A DNA stretch of 58,665 nt from Bacillus fungorum (GTDB taxonomy: Bacteria; Bacillota; Bacilli; Bacillales; Bacillaceae_G): NCBI RefSeq assembly GCF_002746455.1, contig NZ_NWUW01000023.1:1-58665 (forward strand), read 5' to 3'. The position numbers and the translations under genes are program-made. A model generated the notes under the pieces. The model ran no database searches, was not told the origin of the DNA, and saw nothing but the letters and a program-made list of their open reading frames with translations. This document shows positions 7,353 through 23,007 of this stretch, in pieces. Position 1 is the first letter of the stretch. Every line of letters begins with the position of its first letter.

Positions 7353-8134
7353 TTACGATCGCACCCATGCCAAAATACAAGCTAAACAAAGTAAGCTTAT
7401 AATCGTTACTGTATCGCTTGTTTTCCAGCGCAGTTGCCTAAATTTAGTACGTCCTTCGCCACTTTGGTATCCACGAGCTTCCATAGCAATTGCTAAGTCC
7501 TCTGCGCGCTTAAAAGCACTGATAAATAGAGGAACGAGTAGTGAAATGATAGCTTTCATCCTATCCTTTATCGGTCCCCCTGCGAAATCAATACCACGTG
7601 ACGCTTGTGCCTTCATTATTTTACTCGTTTCATCCATTAATGTCGGGATAAAACGAAGAGAAATTGACATCATTAATGCGATTTCATGAACAGGAACTTT
7701 TATACGCTTCAGCGGCTTTAATAACGTCTCCAAACCATCTGTAATCTCAATAGGTGTCGTCGTTAACGTTAATAATGTCGTCATTAAAATAATAACGAAG
7801 AATCGTATAGAAATGTATATCCCTTGCTCTAATCCTTTTTCATGTATCGAAAACCAACCAAGCTGGAATAGTACTTCCCCTTCTTTATTTGTAAAAATAT
7901 GCAGGAAAAATGTAAAAAGAAAAATCCATAGAATTGGTTTTAAGCCCGAAAGTACATAACGAATCGGCACTTTTGCAAAAAATAAAGCAATGAGTGCATA
8001 TAAAAATAAAAATCCATATGAAATCGCATTATTTGCTAAGAAAACAACAAATACATATAAAAAGACAATCAGCAGCTTCGTACGTGGATCAAGTTGATGA
8101 ATAAGAGAATTCCCTGGAATATACCTTCCAATAA

Positions 8135-8147
<13 letters not shown>
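7353..8147 (-). CDS. ecfT: ECF transporter transmembrane subunit EcfT
   Basis: EcfT is the membrane coupling subunit shared by energy-coupling factor vitamin transporters. It links the two ATPases to exchangeable substrate-binding S components encoded elsewhere. The 264-residue product has about five to six membrane segments and the two coupling motifs containing Ala-Arg-Gly (ASRG near residue 187 and ARGY near 225). It overlaps ecfA2 by 13 bases, indicating translational coupling. The ATG start lies in [12 protein letters not shown]. Confidence 0.95.
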
Positions 8148-9929
<1,782 letters not shown>

Positions 9930-9937
9930 AATTATCA

Positions 9938-10300
9938 TTATACTAACTCGATAATTACCATTGGTGCTGCGTCTCCGCGACGTGGACCAATTTTTGCAAT
10001 ACGAGTGTATCCGCCTTGGCGCTCAGCATAGCGTGGAGCTACATCAGCGAATAGTTTTTGAAGTGCATCTTGACCAGTCTCAGCGTTAGCTACTTCATTG
10101 CGAATGAAAGCTGCTGCTTGACGACGAGCATGAAGATCTCCGCGTTTACCTAAAGTGATCATTTTTTCCACTACAGAACGAAGTTCTTTTGCACGAGTTT
10201 CTGTCGTTTGGATGCGCTCGTTGATAATTAAATCAGTAGCTAAATCACGTAACATAGCTTTACGTTGCGCACTTGTACGGCCTAATTTTCTGTATGCCAT
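9938..10300 (-). CDS. rplQ: 50S ribosomal protein L17
   Basis: L17 is a large-subunit protein near the exit of the peptide tunnel. The 120-residue product has the typical start [20 protein letters not shown] and the conserved GGYTRI segment near the C-terminus. It follows rpoA by 35 bases with a good AGGAGGG and is the last gene of the alpha operon, ended by a terminator nine bases downstream. Confidence 0.98.
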
Positions 10301-10335
10301 TCGTAGTTCCCTCCTTTGTTGATGGGTTTAAATCC

Positions 10336-11280
10336 TCAGTCGTCTTTACGTAAACCTAAACCTAATTCCTCAAGTTTATGTTTAACTTCTTCTAAGGATT
10401 TACGTCCTAAGTTACGAACTTTCATCATATCTTCTTCTGTTTTGTTCGCAAGCTCTTGTACAGTATTAATTCCTGCACGTTTTAGGCAATTATAAGAACG
10501 AACAGAAAGGTCTAGTTCTTCGATAGTCATCTCAAGAACTTTCTCTTTTTGATCTTCTTCCTTCTCGACCATAATCTCAGCATTTTGTGCTTCATCAGTT
10601 AAACCAACAAAGATATTTAAATGCTCAGTTAAGATTTTGGCACCTAAAGAGATAGCTTCTTTTGGCCCGATGCTTCCATCCGTCCATACATCAAGCGTAA
10701 GCTTATCATAATTAGCCACTTGTCCGACACGTGTCTTTTCCACTTGGTAAGTCACACGTGATACTGGAGTATAAATAGAATCAATAGGAATTACTCCTAT
10801 TGGTTGATCTTCGCTTTTATTTGCATCAGCTGGCGTATACCCACGGCCACGCTTTGCAGTTAAACGCACGCGGAAATGCGCATCTTTTGCTAACGTTGCA
10901 ATGTGTAAATCTGGATTTAAGATTTCTACATCACTATCGTGAGTAATATCAGCAGCTGTGACAATACCTTCGCCCTGCACATCAATTTCCAACGTCTTCT
11001 CTTCTTCAGAGTAGATTTTAAGAGCTAACTTTTTCAAGTTTAAGATGATCGTCGTAACGTCTTCTACTACGCCCTCAACTGTTGAAAATTCATGTAATAC
11101 GCCATCGATTTGGATAGCAGTAACAGCGGCACCAGGGAGTGAGGATAAAAGAATACGACGTAAGGAGTTACCCAAAGTAGTACCATATCCACGCTCAAGC
11201 GGTTCAATTACGAATTTACCATATTTAGCATCTTCGTTAAGTTCAACCGTTTCGATTTTCGGCTTTTCGATTTCAATCAT
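10336..11280 (-). CDS. rpoA: RNA polymerase alpha subunit
   Basis: The alpha subunit dimer starts assembly of RNA polymerase, and its C-terminal domain contacts promoter DNA and regulators such as Spx. The 314-residue protein has the N-terminal dimerisation domain (about 1-230) with [14 protein letters not shown], a linker, and the C-terminal helix-hairpin-helix domain (about 245-314) with [17 protein letters not shown] precedes the ATG. A 180-base leader separates it from rpsK and contains a possible internal promoter. Confidence 0.98.
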
Positions 11281-11425
11281 TAACTAAACCCTCCTTCAAA
11301 ACGTCGAAACCCCGGTTAAACAAAGGTATAACCCCTGTCTAACCGAAAGTCCCCCTTAGGCAGTTCCCGATTGTGCACAACAAGCGATGTTTCTGTACGA
11401 AATTTCTCGATAATGCATCATATCC

Positions 11426-11454
11426 ATTATAGACAAAAGGGAAAATTCTATACA
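11426..11454 (-). promoter_or_regulatory. Possible internal promoter before rpoA
   Basis: A perfect TATAAT (11431-11426) is preceded after 17 bases by a poor -35, TGTATA (11454-11449). The remaining leader to rpoA is about 140 bases and includes complementary CGGTTA and TAACCG. It would let rpoA-rplQ be made apart from the ribosomal genes. The weak -35 keeps confidence low. Confidence 0.35.
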
Positions 11455-11460
11455 GAAAAA

Positions 11461-11871
<411 letters not shown>

Positions 11872-11874
11872 TTA

Positions 11875-12405
<531 letters not shown>

Positions 12406-12410
12406 CTATA

Positions 12411-12629
12411 TTATTTAAAACGGTACGTAATACGACCACGATTTAAATCGTACGGAGATAATTCTACCGTAACTTTGTCTCCTGGTAAAATACGAATGAA
12501 GTTCATACGGATTTTACCAGAAACGTGAGCCAATACGACATGCCCATTCTCTAATTCTACTTTGAACATAGCATTTGGCAACGTTTCAAGAACGGTACCT
12601 TCGACTTCAATTACATCATCTTTAGCCAT
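12411..12629 (-). CDS. infA: Translation initiation factor IF-1
   Basis: IF-1 occupies the A site of the 30S subunit during initiation and supports IF-2 and IF-3. The 72-residue product is a single OB-fold domain with normal length and the conserved [14 protein letters not shown] and [14 protein letters not shown] segments. It lies 68 bases after map; B. subtilis has an extra small KOW-type gene (ybzG) in that gap, for which there is no room here. Confidence 0.98.
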   Translation of the reverse strand: MAKDDVIEVEGTVLETLPNAMFKVELENGHVVLAHVSGKIRMNFIRILPGDKVTVELSPYDLNRGRITYRFK

Positions 12630-12697
12630 TCAATAGTTCTCCCTTCTTCAAATCAGTAACATTTTACACTGCTCTGAAATCCCGGAGAGCCAGCTAC

Positions 12698-13443
12698 TTA
12701 TAAAGTGGTAAGGATTTCGTATCCTGCTTCTGTAAGAGCAATCGTGTGCTCAAAATGGGCACACCATTTACCATCTACCGTTACCACTGTCCAGTCATCA
12801 GATAGTGTTTTTACATATCGTCTTCCTTGATTCACCATCGGTTCAACACAGATGACCATTCCCGGCTTTAATCTAGGGCCTCTATTTGGTGGACCATAGT
12901 GCGGGATTTGAGGGTCCTCATGTAAGTCTTGCCCGATTCCGTGACCAACATACTCCCTAACGATCGAGAATCCATTCTCTTCAACATGGGTTTGAACCGC
13001 ATGTGAGATATTTGATAATCTCTCGCCTGGTTTTACTTGTTCTAGACCAAGATACAACGATTTTTCTGTGACATCAAGTAGCTTTTGAACAGATTCAGAA
13101 ATGTTTCCAACTGGATACGTCCATGCAGAATCTCCATGGTACCCATTGTATTTCGCACCAATATCGATACTGATGATATCGCCCTCTTTGAGCTTGCGCT
13201 TCCCTGGAATTCCGTGTACAAGCTCTTCATTTACAGAAGCACATATGCTCCCCGGAAATCCGTTGTATCCTTTAAAAGATGGCGTAGCACCATATTTTTG
13301 AATCGTCTTTTCCGCTATTTGATCGAGCTCTTTCGTTGTAATTCCTGGAGTAATGTGCTGTTTCAACTCTTGATGAGTTAAAGCAACGATCCTGCCAGCT
13401 TCTCGCATGATTTCTATCTCGCGAGGAGTTTTGCAGATTATCA

Positions 13444-13444
<1 letters not shown>
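12698..13444 (-). CDS. map: Methionine aminopeptidase, type I
   Basis: Map removes the initiator methionine from nascent proteins when the next residue is small. The 248-residue pita-bread enzyme keeps metal ligands Asp94, Asp105, His168, Glu201 and Glu232, and the substrate His77. There is no N-terminal zinc finger, as in other Bacillus enzymes. Its start overlaps the adk stop (TAATG), so translation is probably coupled. It is part of the secY-adk-map-infA section of the spc-alpha cluster. Confidence 0.97.
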
Positions 13445-14106
<662 letters not shown>

Positions 14107-14150
14107 TCAGAGTACATGAGCATGTAGGGAAGACAATACTTCCCACTTAC

Positions 14151-15452
14151 TCACTGCTTGATAAACCCTTTGTAATGGCGTTTTACCAGTTGGCTTTCTA
14201 GCTGCTTCATTGTTTCTAAAGCAACGCCGACAACGATTAACATACTCGTTCCACCAATCTGTGCAGATGGAGGAAGATTTCCCAGCTTCGTAAAGATAAC
14301 TGGTAAGATTGCAATCGCTGCTAGGAAAATTGATCCTACAAAGGTCAAACGATACAAGATTTTTGTTAGATATTGTTCTGTATTCTTACCCGGACGAATA
14401 CCTGGAACATATCCACCTTGTTTGTTTAGATTCTCTGACATTTGCTCTGGATTAACCTGAACAAACGCATAGAAATATGTGAAGGCTACAATGAGCGCAA
14501 CATATATGATCATTCCCACTGGGTGAGAATAGTTAAAGTTTGCAATAATCCACTGCGATACATCATGTTTCGGGAAGAACTGTGCAATAGTCGGAGGCGT
14601 AATTAAGAATGAAACAGCAAAAATTACTGGAATAACACCAGCACTATTTACCTTAAGCGGTAAATGTGTGTTTTGTGCTCCAGCATAACCGCCATTTCCT
14701 CCTGTTACACGCTTCGCATATTGAATTGGGATCTTTCTAACAGCCTGTTGAATGAAAATAACACCCACAATAACTGCTAGCACAGCTAGTAAGATCAATG
14801 CAACTTTAACGATACTCATGAACAATTGATCTCCGATATTTTGAAACTGTTGCTGATACACTTGAGATATAACACTTGGGATCGCTGCGGCAATACCACC
14901 AAAGATAAGGATGGAAATACCATTACCTACACCTTTAGCTGTAATCTGTTCACCTAACCACATTAAAAATGCAGTACCAGCAGTCAGTACCGTAGCAATG
15001 TATAAATAAGTGCTCCAACCAGGATTCAAAATTAATTGCCCACCTACCATACCGTTAAAACCGATTGACATACCAAACCCCTGAATAAACGCAAGAACAA
15101 TTGTAAAATAACGCGTGAATTGCGTTAGTTTACGACGGCCCATTTCACCTTGCTTCGACCATTCCGAAAATTTAGGAACAACATCCATCTGCAATAATTG
15201 CACGATGATGGATGCTGTAATATACGGCATGATTCCCATCGCAAAGATGGAGAAGTTTTTCAAGGCTCCACCGCCAAATGTATTTAGAATACCTAAAGCA
15301 TTTAATTGATCTTGTGCTTTCAGTACGTCTCCATTTGTAAATGGCACGGGGATAAACGTGCCAATCCTGAATACGATTAACATCGCTAAAGTGAATAATA
15401 TTTTACGTCTTATCTCAGCAACGCGCATAAAGTTGGAGATTGTACGAAACAT
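14151..15452 (-). CDS. secY: Protein translocase subunit SecY
   Basis: SecY forms the protein-conducting channel of the plasma membrane with SecE (encoded at 41458-41637) and SecG. The 433-residue protein has ten predicted membrane segments. The conserved cytoplasmic loop containing QYAKRVTGG and the family end region are present. Its ATG overlaps the rplO stop (TAATG), the usual coupling in this operon. Confidence 0.98.
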   Translation of the reverse strand: MFRTISNFMRVAEIRRKILFTLAMLIVFRIGTFIPVPFTNGDVLKAQDQLNALGILNTFGGGALKNFSIFAMGIMPYITASIIVQLLQMDVVPKFSEWSKQGEMGRRKLTQFTRYFTIVLAFIQGFGMSIGFNGMVGGQLILNPGWSTYLYIATVLTAGTAFLMWLGEQITAKGVGNGISILIFGGIAAAIPSVISQVYQQQFQNIGDQLFMSIVKVALILLAVLAVIVGVIFIQQAVRKIPIQYAKRVTGGNGGYAGAQNTHLPLKVNSAGVIPVIFAVSFLITPPTIAQFFPKHDVSQWIIANFNYSHPVGMIIYVALIVAFTYFYAFVQVNPEQMSENLNKQGGYVPGIRPGKNTEQYLTKILYRLTFVGSIFLAAIAILPVIFTKLGNLPPSAQIGGTSMLIVVGVALETMKQLESQLVKRHYKGFIKQ

Positions 15453-15892
15453 TAGATCACCTCAACTGATCCGCCAGCTGCTTCAATTGCTTCTTTAGCA
15501 CTTGAAGAGAACTTGTGCGCTTTAACAGTTAGTTTTTTCTCTACTGCGCCGCTTGCAAGAATTTTAACACCGTCGTTTAACTTGCTGATAACGCCAGTTT
15601 CCAGCAATAATTCAGGTGTTACTTCTGTACCATCTTCAAAACGATTTAACGTTGATAAGTTTACAATAGCAAACTCTTTACGGTTAATGTTTGTGAAGCC
15701 GCGTTTTGGTAAACGACGGAATAATGGAGTTTGACCACCTTCGAAGCCAAGACGAACACCGCCACCAGAACGTGCGTTTTGTCCTTTATGACCTTTACCA
15801 GCAGTTTTACCGTTACCAGAACCGATACCACGACCGACACGGTTACGTACTTTACGAGAACCTTCTGCAGGTTTTAATTCATGAAGTTTCAT
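15452..15892 (-). CDS. rplO: 50S ribosomal protein L15
   Basis: L15 binds several domains of 23S rRNA inside the large subunit. The 146-residue protein has the start [20 protein letters not shown], the glycine-rich extended N-terminal half ([15 protein letters not shown]) and a globular C-terminal part. AGGAGGT precedes the ATG. It follows rpmD by 33 bases and overlaps secY. Confidence 0.98.
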
Positions 15893-15925
15893 TCCCAGGC
15901 ACCTCCTTATATTAATGAGTTATCC

Positions 15926-16108
15926 TTAAGCTTCTTTTACAGTTATAAGGTGAGAAACTTTGTTGATCATACCAAGAATAGCAGGAGTTTCTTCCTTAAC
16001 TACAGTTGAATTCAACTTTTTAAGACCTAAAGCTTCTACCGTCGCACGTTGATCTTGTGGACGACCAATTACACTACGAGTGAGGGTAATTTCTAACTTT
16101 TTCGCCAT
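15926..16108 (-). CDS. rpmD: 50S ribosomal protein L30
   Basis: L30 is a small, late-assembly protein near the 5S rRNA. The 60-residue product starts [21 protein letters not shown] and has the conserved [11 protein letters not shown] segment. It lies 13 bases after rpsE with AGGAGGG upstream. Length and place are standard. Confidence 0.98.
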   Translation of the reverse strand: MAKKLEITLTRSVIGRPQDQRATVEALGLKKLNSTVVKEETPAILGMINKVSHLITVKEA

Positions 16109-16121
16109 TTGTTTTCCCTCC

Positions 16122-16622
16122 TTAACCTAGTAGCTCTTCTACAGATTTACCGCGTAATTTTGCAACATCTTCAGCGCGCTTAAGTTCGCTTAATCCGTTC
16201 ACAGTAGCGCGAATCATGTTGATTGGTGTGTTAGAACCAAGAGATTTCGAAAGAATATCTTGTACACCAGCTAATTCAAGAACCGCACGAACAGGTCCAC
16301 CAGCAATAACACCAGTACCTTCAGCAGCAGGTTTTAAGAATACTTCACCAGCTCCAAAGTGACCGTTGATTGTGTGTGGAATTGTTGTACCAACTAATGG
16401 TACAGCGATTAAGTTTTTCTTAGCGTCTTCGATAGCTTTGCGGATTGCGTCTGGTACCTCTTGTGCTTTACCAGTACCGAATCCAACATGACCGTTTTTA
16501 TCGCCAACTACAACTAGTGCAGCAAAGCGGAAACGACGACCACCCTTAACAACTTTCGCGACACGATTTATCGTAACTACACGTTCTTCAAGTTCTAATT
16601 TACTTGGGTCAATGCGATGCAT
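16122..16622 (-). CDS. rpsE: 30S ribosomal protein S5
   Basis: S5 affects decoding accuracy and the mRNA entry region. It has a double-stranded RNA-binding-like N-terminal domain with the spectinomycin-related loop [11 protein letters not shown], here of unaltered appearance. The ATG at 16622 is chosen, giving 166 residues with AGGAGG eight bases upstream; an adjacent TTG would add one residue. It follows rplR by 21 bases. Confidence 0.97.
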
Positions 16623-16643
16623 CAATTTTCCCTCCTTTGACCA

Positions 16644-17006
16644 TTAAAATTGTAATCCAGCCTCACGAGCAGCTTCAGCTAGAGCTTTAACACGGCCATG
16701 GTATAAGTAACCACCGCGATCAAATACTACTTCTTTAACGCCTTTCTCTACAGCACGCTTAGCAACTGATTCTCCAACTTTCGTAGCAGCTTCAGTATTG
16801 CTAGTACCGTTAAGAGCAAGGTCTTTATCAAGAGTAGATGCACTTACTAACGTTACACCATTCACATCATCAATAACTTGAGCGTAAATATGTTGGTTAG
16901 AACGGAACACGTTTAAACGTGGACGCTCTGCAGTACCAGTAAGTTTAGCACGTACACGCGCATGTCTTTTCTTACGAGTCGCATTTTTATCAGCTTTAGT
17001 GATCAT
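16644..17006 (-). CDS. rplR: 50S ribosomal protein L18
   Basis: L18 binds 5S rRNA and helps dock it in the central protuberance. The ATG at 17006 gives [22 protein letters not shown] and 120 residues, the Bacillus length, with AAAGGAG ten bases upstream. An upstream in-frame start reaching 17030 is not supported. The C-terminal [16 protein letters not shown] segment is conserved. Confidence 0.97.
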   Translation of the reverse strand: MITKADKNATRKKRHARVRAKLTGTAERPRLNVFRSNQHIYAQVIDDVNGVTLVSASTLDKDLALNGTSNTEAATKVGESVAKRAVEKGVKEVVFDRGGYLYHGRVKALAEAAREAGLQF

Positions 17007-17039
17007 TTTCTTGTCACTCCTTTCTCTCACCTAACGGGT

Positions 17040-17579
17040 TTACTTAGCAGTTTTACCTTCTTTACGACGAACAACTTCGCCTTCGTAACGAATACCTTTA
17101 CCTTTGTAAGGCTCAGGAGCACGTACAGCACGGATGTTAGCAGCAAATTCGCCAACACGTTGCTTGTCGATACCTTTGATTACGATCTTAGTTGGTGCAG
17201 GTACTTCAACTTCAAGACCTGCTTCCGGAGTCATTTCTACTGGATGAGAATAACCTACGCTTAATACAAGTTTATCACCTTGTTTTTGAGCACGGTAACC
17301 AACACCGACTAATTCAAGTCCGCGTGCGAAACCTTCAGTTACACCTTCAACCATGTTTCCGATTAAAGCACGAGTTGTACCGTGTAATGCACGGTGTTCC
17401 TTCTGTTCAGATGGACGCTCAACTGTTAATGTATTCTCTTCAATTTTGATAAGCATATCAGCATTGAAAGTACGAGTTAATTCACCTTTAGGGCCTTTTA
17501 CTGTTACAGTATTGTCTTCTGCAACTGTAATAGTAACACCTGCAGGGATTTCAAGAATCTTTTTACCAATACGAGACAT
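17040..17579 (-). CDS. rplF: 50S ribosomal protein L6
   Basis: L6 lies near the sarcin-ricin loop and the factor-binding centre. The 179-residue product contains the two repeated L6 folds and the conserved C-terminal [14 protein letters not shown] segment. Start [15 protein letters not shown]. It follows rpsH by 32 bases with GGAGGTG upstream. Confidence 0.98.
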   Translation of the reverse strand: MSRIGKKILEIPAGVTITVAEDNTVTVKGPKGELTRTFNADMLIKIEENTLTVERPSEQKEHRALHGTTRALIGNMVEGVTEGFARGLELVGVGYRAQKQGDKLVLSVGYSHPVEMTPEAGLEVEVPAPTKIVIKGIDKQRVGEFAANIRAVRAPEPYKGKGIRYEGEVVRRKEGKTAK

Positions 17580-17611
17580 GTGGTCACACCTCCGTTCGTT
17601 TTAAATATATA

Positions 17612-18010
17612 TTACCAAACGTATGCTACTACTTCTCCACCAGTTTGTAATTGACGAGCGTCTTTGTCTGTCATTACTCCCTTAGATGTAGAAACAAGAG
17701 CGATACCTAATCCGTTAAGTACACGTGGTACTTCATCAGCTTTAGCGTAAACGCGTAAGCCAGGTTTACTGATACGTTTTAATCCAGTGATTACACGTTC
17801 ATTGTTTGCACCATATTTCAGGAAAATACGAAGGATACCTTGTTTGTTATCCTCGATGTATTCTACATCACGAATGAAACCTTCACGTTTTAAAAGTTCA
17901 GCGATCTCTTTTTTGATTTTAGAAGCAGGAACCTCTAATTTCTCATGACGTACCATGTTCGCATTACGGATGCGAGTAAGCATGTCTGCAATTGGATCTG
18001 TCATCACCAT
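17612..18010 (-). CDS. rpsH: 30S ribosomal protein S8
   Basis: S8 organises the central domain of 16S rRNA; in E. coli it also represses the spc operon. The ATG at 18010 gives [20 protein letters not shown] and 132 residues. An upstream start at 18046 would overlap rpsN and lacks support. The conserved [13 protein letters not shown] segment is near the C-terminus. Whether the E. coli feedback exists here cannot be told. Confidence 0.97.
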
Positions 18011-18039
18011 GTGTTTTACCTCCTTCCCATTTGTGGGTT

Positions 18040-18258
<219 letters not shown>

Positions 18259-18798
18259 TTATTTTTGGAATGGCATACCGAATTGTGTTAAAAGTTCACG
18301 AGCTTCTTCATCAGTTTTCGCTGTAGTAACGATTACGATGTCCATACCGCGTACTTTGCTTACTTTATCATAATCAATCTCAGGGAAAATAAGTTGCTCT
18401 TTAACACCTAATGTATAGTTTCCACGACCATCGAATGATTTCTTAGAAACACCACGGAAATCACGTACACGTGGTAAAGAAACTGATACTAATTTGTCGA
18501 AGAACTCATACATTTGCTCGCCGCGTAAAGTTACTTTCGCACCGATTGGCATACCTTCACGAAGACGGAAACCAGCGATTGATTTTTTAGCACGAGTTAC
18601 AACAGGTTTTTGACCTGCGATTTGTGTTAATTCTTCTACTGCATTGTCTAAAGCTTTTGAGTTAGATACCGCGTCACCAACACCAGTGTTGATTACGATC
18701 TTTTCGATTTTCGGTACTTCCATCACAGATTTATAGTTAAACTTGCTCACTAGAGCAGGAGTAATTTCCTTTTGGAACTTCTCTTTAAGGCGATTCAA
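18259..18798 (-). CDS. rplE: 50S ribosomal protein L5
   Basis: L5 binds 5S rRNA and forms the bridge to S13. The 179-residue product starts [16 protein letters not shown] and has the conserved [21 protein letters not shown] region and a C-terminal end FGMPFQK. AGGAGGT is upstream. It follows rplX by 26 bases. Confidence 0.98.
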   Translation of the reverse strand: MNRLKEKFQKEITPALVSKFNYKSVMEVPKIEKIVINTGVGDAVSNSKALDNAVEELTQIAGQKPVVTRAKKSIAGFRLREGMPIGAKVTLRGEQMYEFFDKLVSVSLPRVRDFRGVSKKSFDGRGNYTLGVKEQLIFPEIDYDKVSKVRGMDIVIVTTAKTDEEARELLTQFGMPFQK

Positions 18799-18824
18799 TG
18801 AAGTGACCTCCTTTCTTAAGAAAA

Positions 18825-19136
18825 TTATTTATCTAATAATTCACCAGATTTTTTTGCAATACGAACTTTTTTACCATCTTCTACTTTGAAGCCTACGCGA
18901 GTAGGTTCACCTGTTTTCGGATCTAAAATCATAACGTTAGAAACGTGAATAGGTGCTTCTTTAGTAATAATTCCACCTTGTGGATTTAATTGAGATGGCT
19001 TAGAGTGCTTCTTAACGATATTGACACCCTCAACGATAACACGGTTTTGCTTTGGGAAAGCCACAAGGATAACGCCTTGTTTTCCTTTGTCTTTACCAGT
19101 GATTACCTGTACTTTATCACCTTTTTTTACATGCAT
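18825..19136 (-). CDS. rplX: 50S ribosomal protein L24
   Basis: L24 is an assembly initiator of the large subunit with an N-terminal KOW motif ([10 protein letters not shown]). The ATG at 19136 gives [18 protein letters not shown] and 103 residues with AGGAGGT upstream. The longer reading to 19160 has no ribosome binding site. It lies 38 bases after rplN. Confidence 0.97.
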   Translation of the reverse strand: MHVKKGDKVQVITGKDKGKQGVILVAFPKQNRVIVEGVNIVKKHSKPSQLNPQGGIITKEAPIHVSNVMILDPKTGEPTRVGFKVEDGKKVRIAKKSGELLDK

Positions 19137-19174
19137 CTTAATTCTGCACCTCCTTAGCAAGGCAATACCTTAAA

Positions 19175-19543
19175 TTATAGAACTTCTGGAGCTAAAGAAA
19201 CGATCTTCATGAAGTTGCTATCACGTAATTCACGAGCTACTGGTCCGAAGATACGAGTACCACGTGGGCTCTTATCGTCTTTAATGATAACCGCTGCGTT
19301 TTCATCAAATTTGATGTAAGAACCGTCCGGACGACGAGCTCCGCTCTTCGTACGTACTACTACTGCTTTAACAACGTCACCTTTTTTAACAACGCCACCT
19401 GGTGTTGCTTGTTTTACCGTAGCAACGATAATGTCACCAATGTTAGCATATTTACGACCAGAGCCGCCTAATACTTTAATTGTTAAAAGTTCACGTGCAC
19501 CAGAGTTGTCAGCAACTTTCAAACGAGATTCTTGTTGGATCAT
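19175..19543 (-). CDS. rplN: 50S ribosomal protein L14
   Basis: L14 contributes to intersubunit bridges and binds the silencing factor RsfS in many bacteria. The 122-residue beta-barrel protein starts [18 protein letters not shown] and ends SLAPEVL, both typical. GGGAGGT precedes the ATG. It is placed between rpsQ and rplX as expected. Confidence 0.98.
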
Positions 19544-19586
19544 GTTATGAAACCTCCCTTCGGACTAAAAATTCCGATTCGTCTAT

Positions 19587-19850
19587 TTAGATAATAACCG
19601 CTTCTTCAACGATTTCAACTAAACGGAAACGCTTAGTAGCAGAAAGCGGGCGAGTTTCCATGATTTTAACGATATCGCCAAGTTTCGCTTGGTTTTGCTC
19701 ATCATGGGCTTTGTACTTCTTAGAATACTTAACACGTTTTCCGTACAAGGAATGAGTTTTGTAAGTTTCAACTAAAACTGTAATCGTTTTGTCCATTTTG
19801 TCAGACACAACACGACCAGTATAAACTTTGCGTTGGTTACGTTCGCTCAC
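19587..19850 (-). CDS. rpsQ: 30S ribosomal protein S17
   Basis: S17 is a primary rRNA-binding OB-fold protein of the 30S body. The 87-residue product has the conserved [14 protein letters not shown] and [13 protein letters not shown] segments. It starts 20 bases after rpmC with GGGAGGT upstream. Length is normal. Confidence 0.98.
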
Positions 19851-19870
19851 TATGCAAACCTCCCCTCAAT

Positions 19871-21156
<1,286 letters not shown>

Positions 21157-21159
21157 CGA

Positions 21160-21501
21160 TTATCCCTCCTTCTTTTCTGATACCACAACTGTGATGTGGC
21201 TTGTGCGTTTGTTAATTTGGCTTGCACGACCCATTGCACGTGGACGGAAACGTTTTAACGTTGGACCTTCGTCAACGAAAACTTTTTCAACAACTAGGTT
21301 GTTAATATCCATCTCATAATTGTGCTCTGCATTTGCGATTGCAGATTTTAAAACTTTTTCTACAACTGGAGAAGCAGTTTTTGGTGTGTGGTTAAGGATA
21401 GCAATCGCTTCACCCACTTGCTTACCTCGGATTAAGTCTACTACTAAACGAACTTTACGAGGAGCAATACGAACTGTTCTCGCTACTGCTTTAGCTTGCA
21501 T
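21160..21501 (-). CDS. rplV: 50S ribosomal protein L22
   Basis: L22 sends a beta-hairpin into the peptide exit tunnel, where changes can alter macrolide binding. The ATG at 21501 gives [19 protein letters not shown] and 113 residues with GAGGAGG upstream, the usual Bacillus form. The hairpin tip region [11 protein letters not shown] appears intact. Confidence 0.97.
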
Positions 21502-21518
21502 TGAAGTGCCTCCTCTCA

Positions 21519-21797
21519 TTATCTTCTAGTTTTCTTATCGTCAGCAAGGTGACCTTTATACGTACGAGTTGGTGCGAATTCACCTAACTTATGGCCAACC
21601 ATATCCTCAGTGATGTACACAGGTACGTGTTTACGACCATCATATACAGCGATTGTGTGTCCGATGAACTGAGGGAAGATTGTTGAACGGCGAGACCAAG
21701 TTTTAACAACTTGTTTTTGCTCAGATGCAACTAATTTTTCCATTTTGCTCATTAAGTGATCATCGACAAATGGTCCTTTTTTTAAGCTACGAGCCAT
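21519..21797 (-). CDS. rpsS: 30S ribosomal protein S19
   Basis: S19 is in the 30S head next to S13. The 92-residue product begins [16 protein letters not shown] and has the conserved [22 protein letters not shown] region around residues 40-60 and KLGEFAPTR. It follows rplB by 60 bases with GGGAGG upstream. Confidence 0.98.
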
Positions 21798-21857
21798 TTT
21801 GGTGCCTCCCTTCGTGATTGGCGTACGGTTCTAGAAATGAACCGTACTACAATCCCA

Positions 21858-22688
21858 TTATTTTTTACGACGACGAACGATGAATTTGTCAGACGCTTTG
21901 TTTTTCTTACGAGTCTTGAATCCAAGAGTTGGTTTACCCCATGGAGACATTGGAGACTTACGTCCGATTGGAGAACGTCCTTCACCACCACCGTGTGGGT
22001 GATCAACCGGGTTCATTACAGAACCACGAACTGTTGGGCGTTTACCTAACCAGCGAGAGCGACCTGCTTTACCGATTTTGATAAGTTCGTGTTGTTCGTT
22101 ACCTACTTGACCGATTGAAGCGCGACAAGCAGATAATACAAGACGTACTTCACCAGAAGTTAAACGTACAAGTACGTATTTACCTTCTTTACCAAGTACT
22201 TGAGCAGATGTACCAGCAGAACGAACTAATTGTCCGCCACGACCAGGCTTAAGCTCGATGTTATGAACAACAGTACCTACTGGAATGTTGATTAATGGTA
22301 ATGCGTTACCGATTTTGATGTCAGCTTCTGGGCCAGACATAACTTCCATACCTACTTCTAAAGATTTAGGAGCAAGAATGTAACGTTTTTCACCGTCAAC
22401 GTAGTTAATTAATGCGATATTCGCAGAGCGGTTTGGATCGTATTCGATCGTAGCAACGCGTCCTGGAATTCCATCTTTGTTACGCTTAAAGTCGATGATA
22501 CGGTATTGACGCTTATGTCCGCCACCTTGATGACGTACAGTGATTTTACCTTGGTTATTACGACCAGCCTTCTTGCTTAAAGGAGCAAGTAATGACTTTT
22601 CGGGTCTGTCAGTCGTGATTTCAGCGAAATCATTCGTAGTCATATTACGACGACCGTTAGTAGTTGGATTATACTTTTTAATTCCCAT
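21858..22688 (-). CDS. rplB: 50S ribosomal protein L2
   Basis: L2 is essential for peptidyl transferase activity and subunit joining. The 276-residue protein starts [17 protein letters not shown] and has the conserved [11 protein letters not shown] segment around residues 225-235, including the functionally important His. AAGGAGG precedes the ATG. Length is normal. Confidence 0.98.
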   Translation of the reverse strand: MGIKKYNPTTNGRRNMTTNDFAEITTDRPEKSLLAPLSKKAGRNNQGKITVRHQGGGHKRQYRIIDFKRNKDGIPGRVATIEYDPNRSANIALINYVDGEKRYILAPKSLEVGMEVMSGPEADIKIGNALPLINIPVGTVVHNIELKPGRGGQLVRSAGTSAQVLGKEGKYVLVRLTSGEVRLVLSACRASIGQVGNEQHELIKIGKAGRSRWLGKRPTVRGSVMNPVDHPHGGGEGRSPIGRKSPMSPWGKPTLGFKTRKKNKASDKFIVRRRKK

Positions 22689-22716
22689 CTCAATTTCCCT
22701 CCTTCTTTAGTAAGAA

Positions 22717-23007
22717 TTAAACGCCTTGGAAGATTTCGATTTCTTTGCTGTCAGCAGTTAGCTTAACGATTGCTTTACGACGACGGCTAGTAAAACCAGC
22801 GTGACGACCAACGCGTTTTGCTTTCGGCTTGTAGTTCATGATGTTCACTTTTTCTACTTTAACACCAAAGATCGCTTCAAGAGCATCTTTAACTTCTGTT
22901 TTATTAGATTTAACGTCCACATCGAACGTGTATTTTTTTTCAGCCATCATTTCCATAGAACGTTCAGTGATAACTGGGCGCTTAATGATATCACGAGGAT
23001 CTCTCAT
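22717..23007 (-). CDS. rplW: 50S ribosomal protein L23
   Basis: L23 is at the tunnel exit and docks trigger factor and SRP. The 96-residue product starts [17 protein letters not shown] and has the conserved [16 protein letters not shown] region. The ATG overlaps the rplD stop by one base (TAATG), suggesting coupled translation. Confidence 0.98.

Noticed and set aside
7252..7689. Plus-strand open frame of 145 codons over truA and ecfT
   Set aside because: Covers the opposite strand of two clear genes; no family resemblance.
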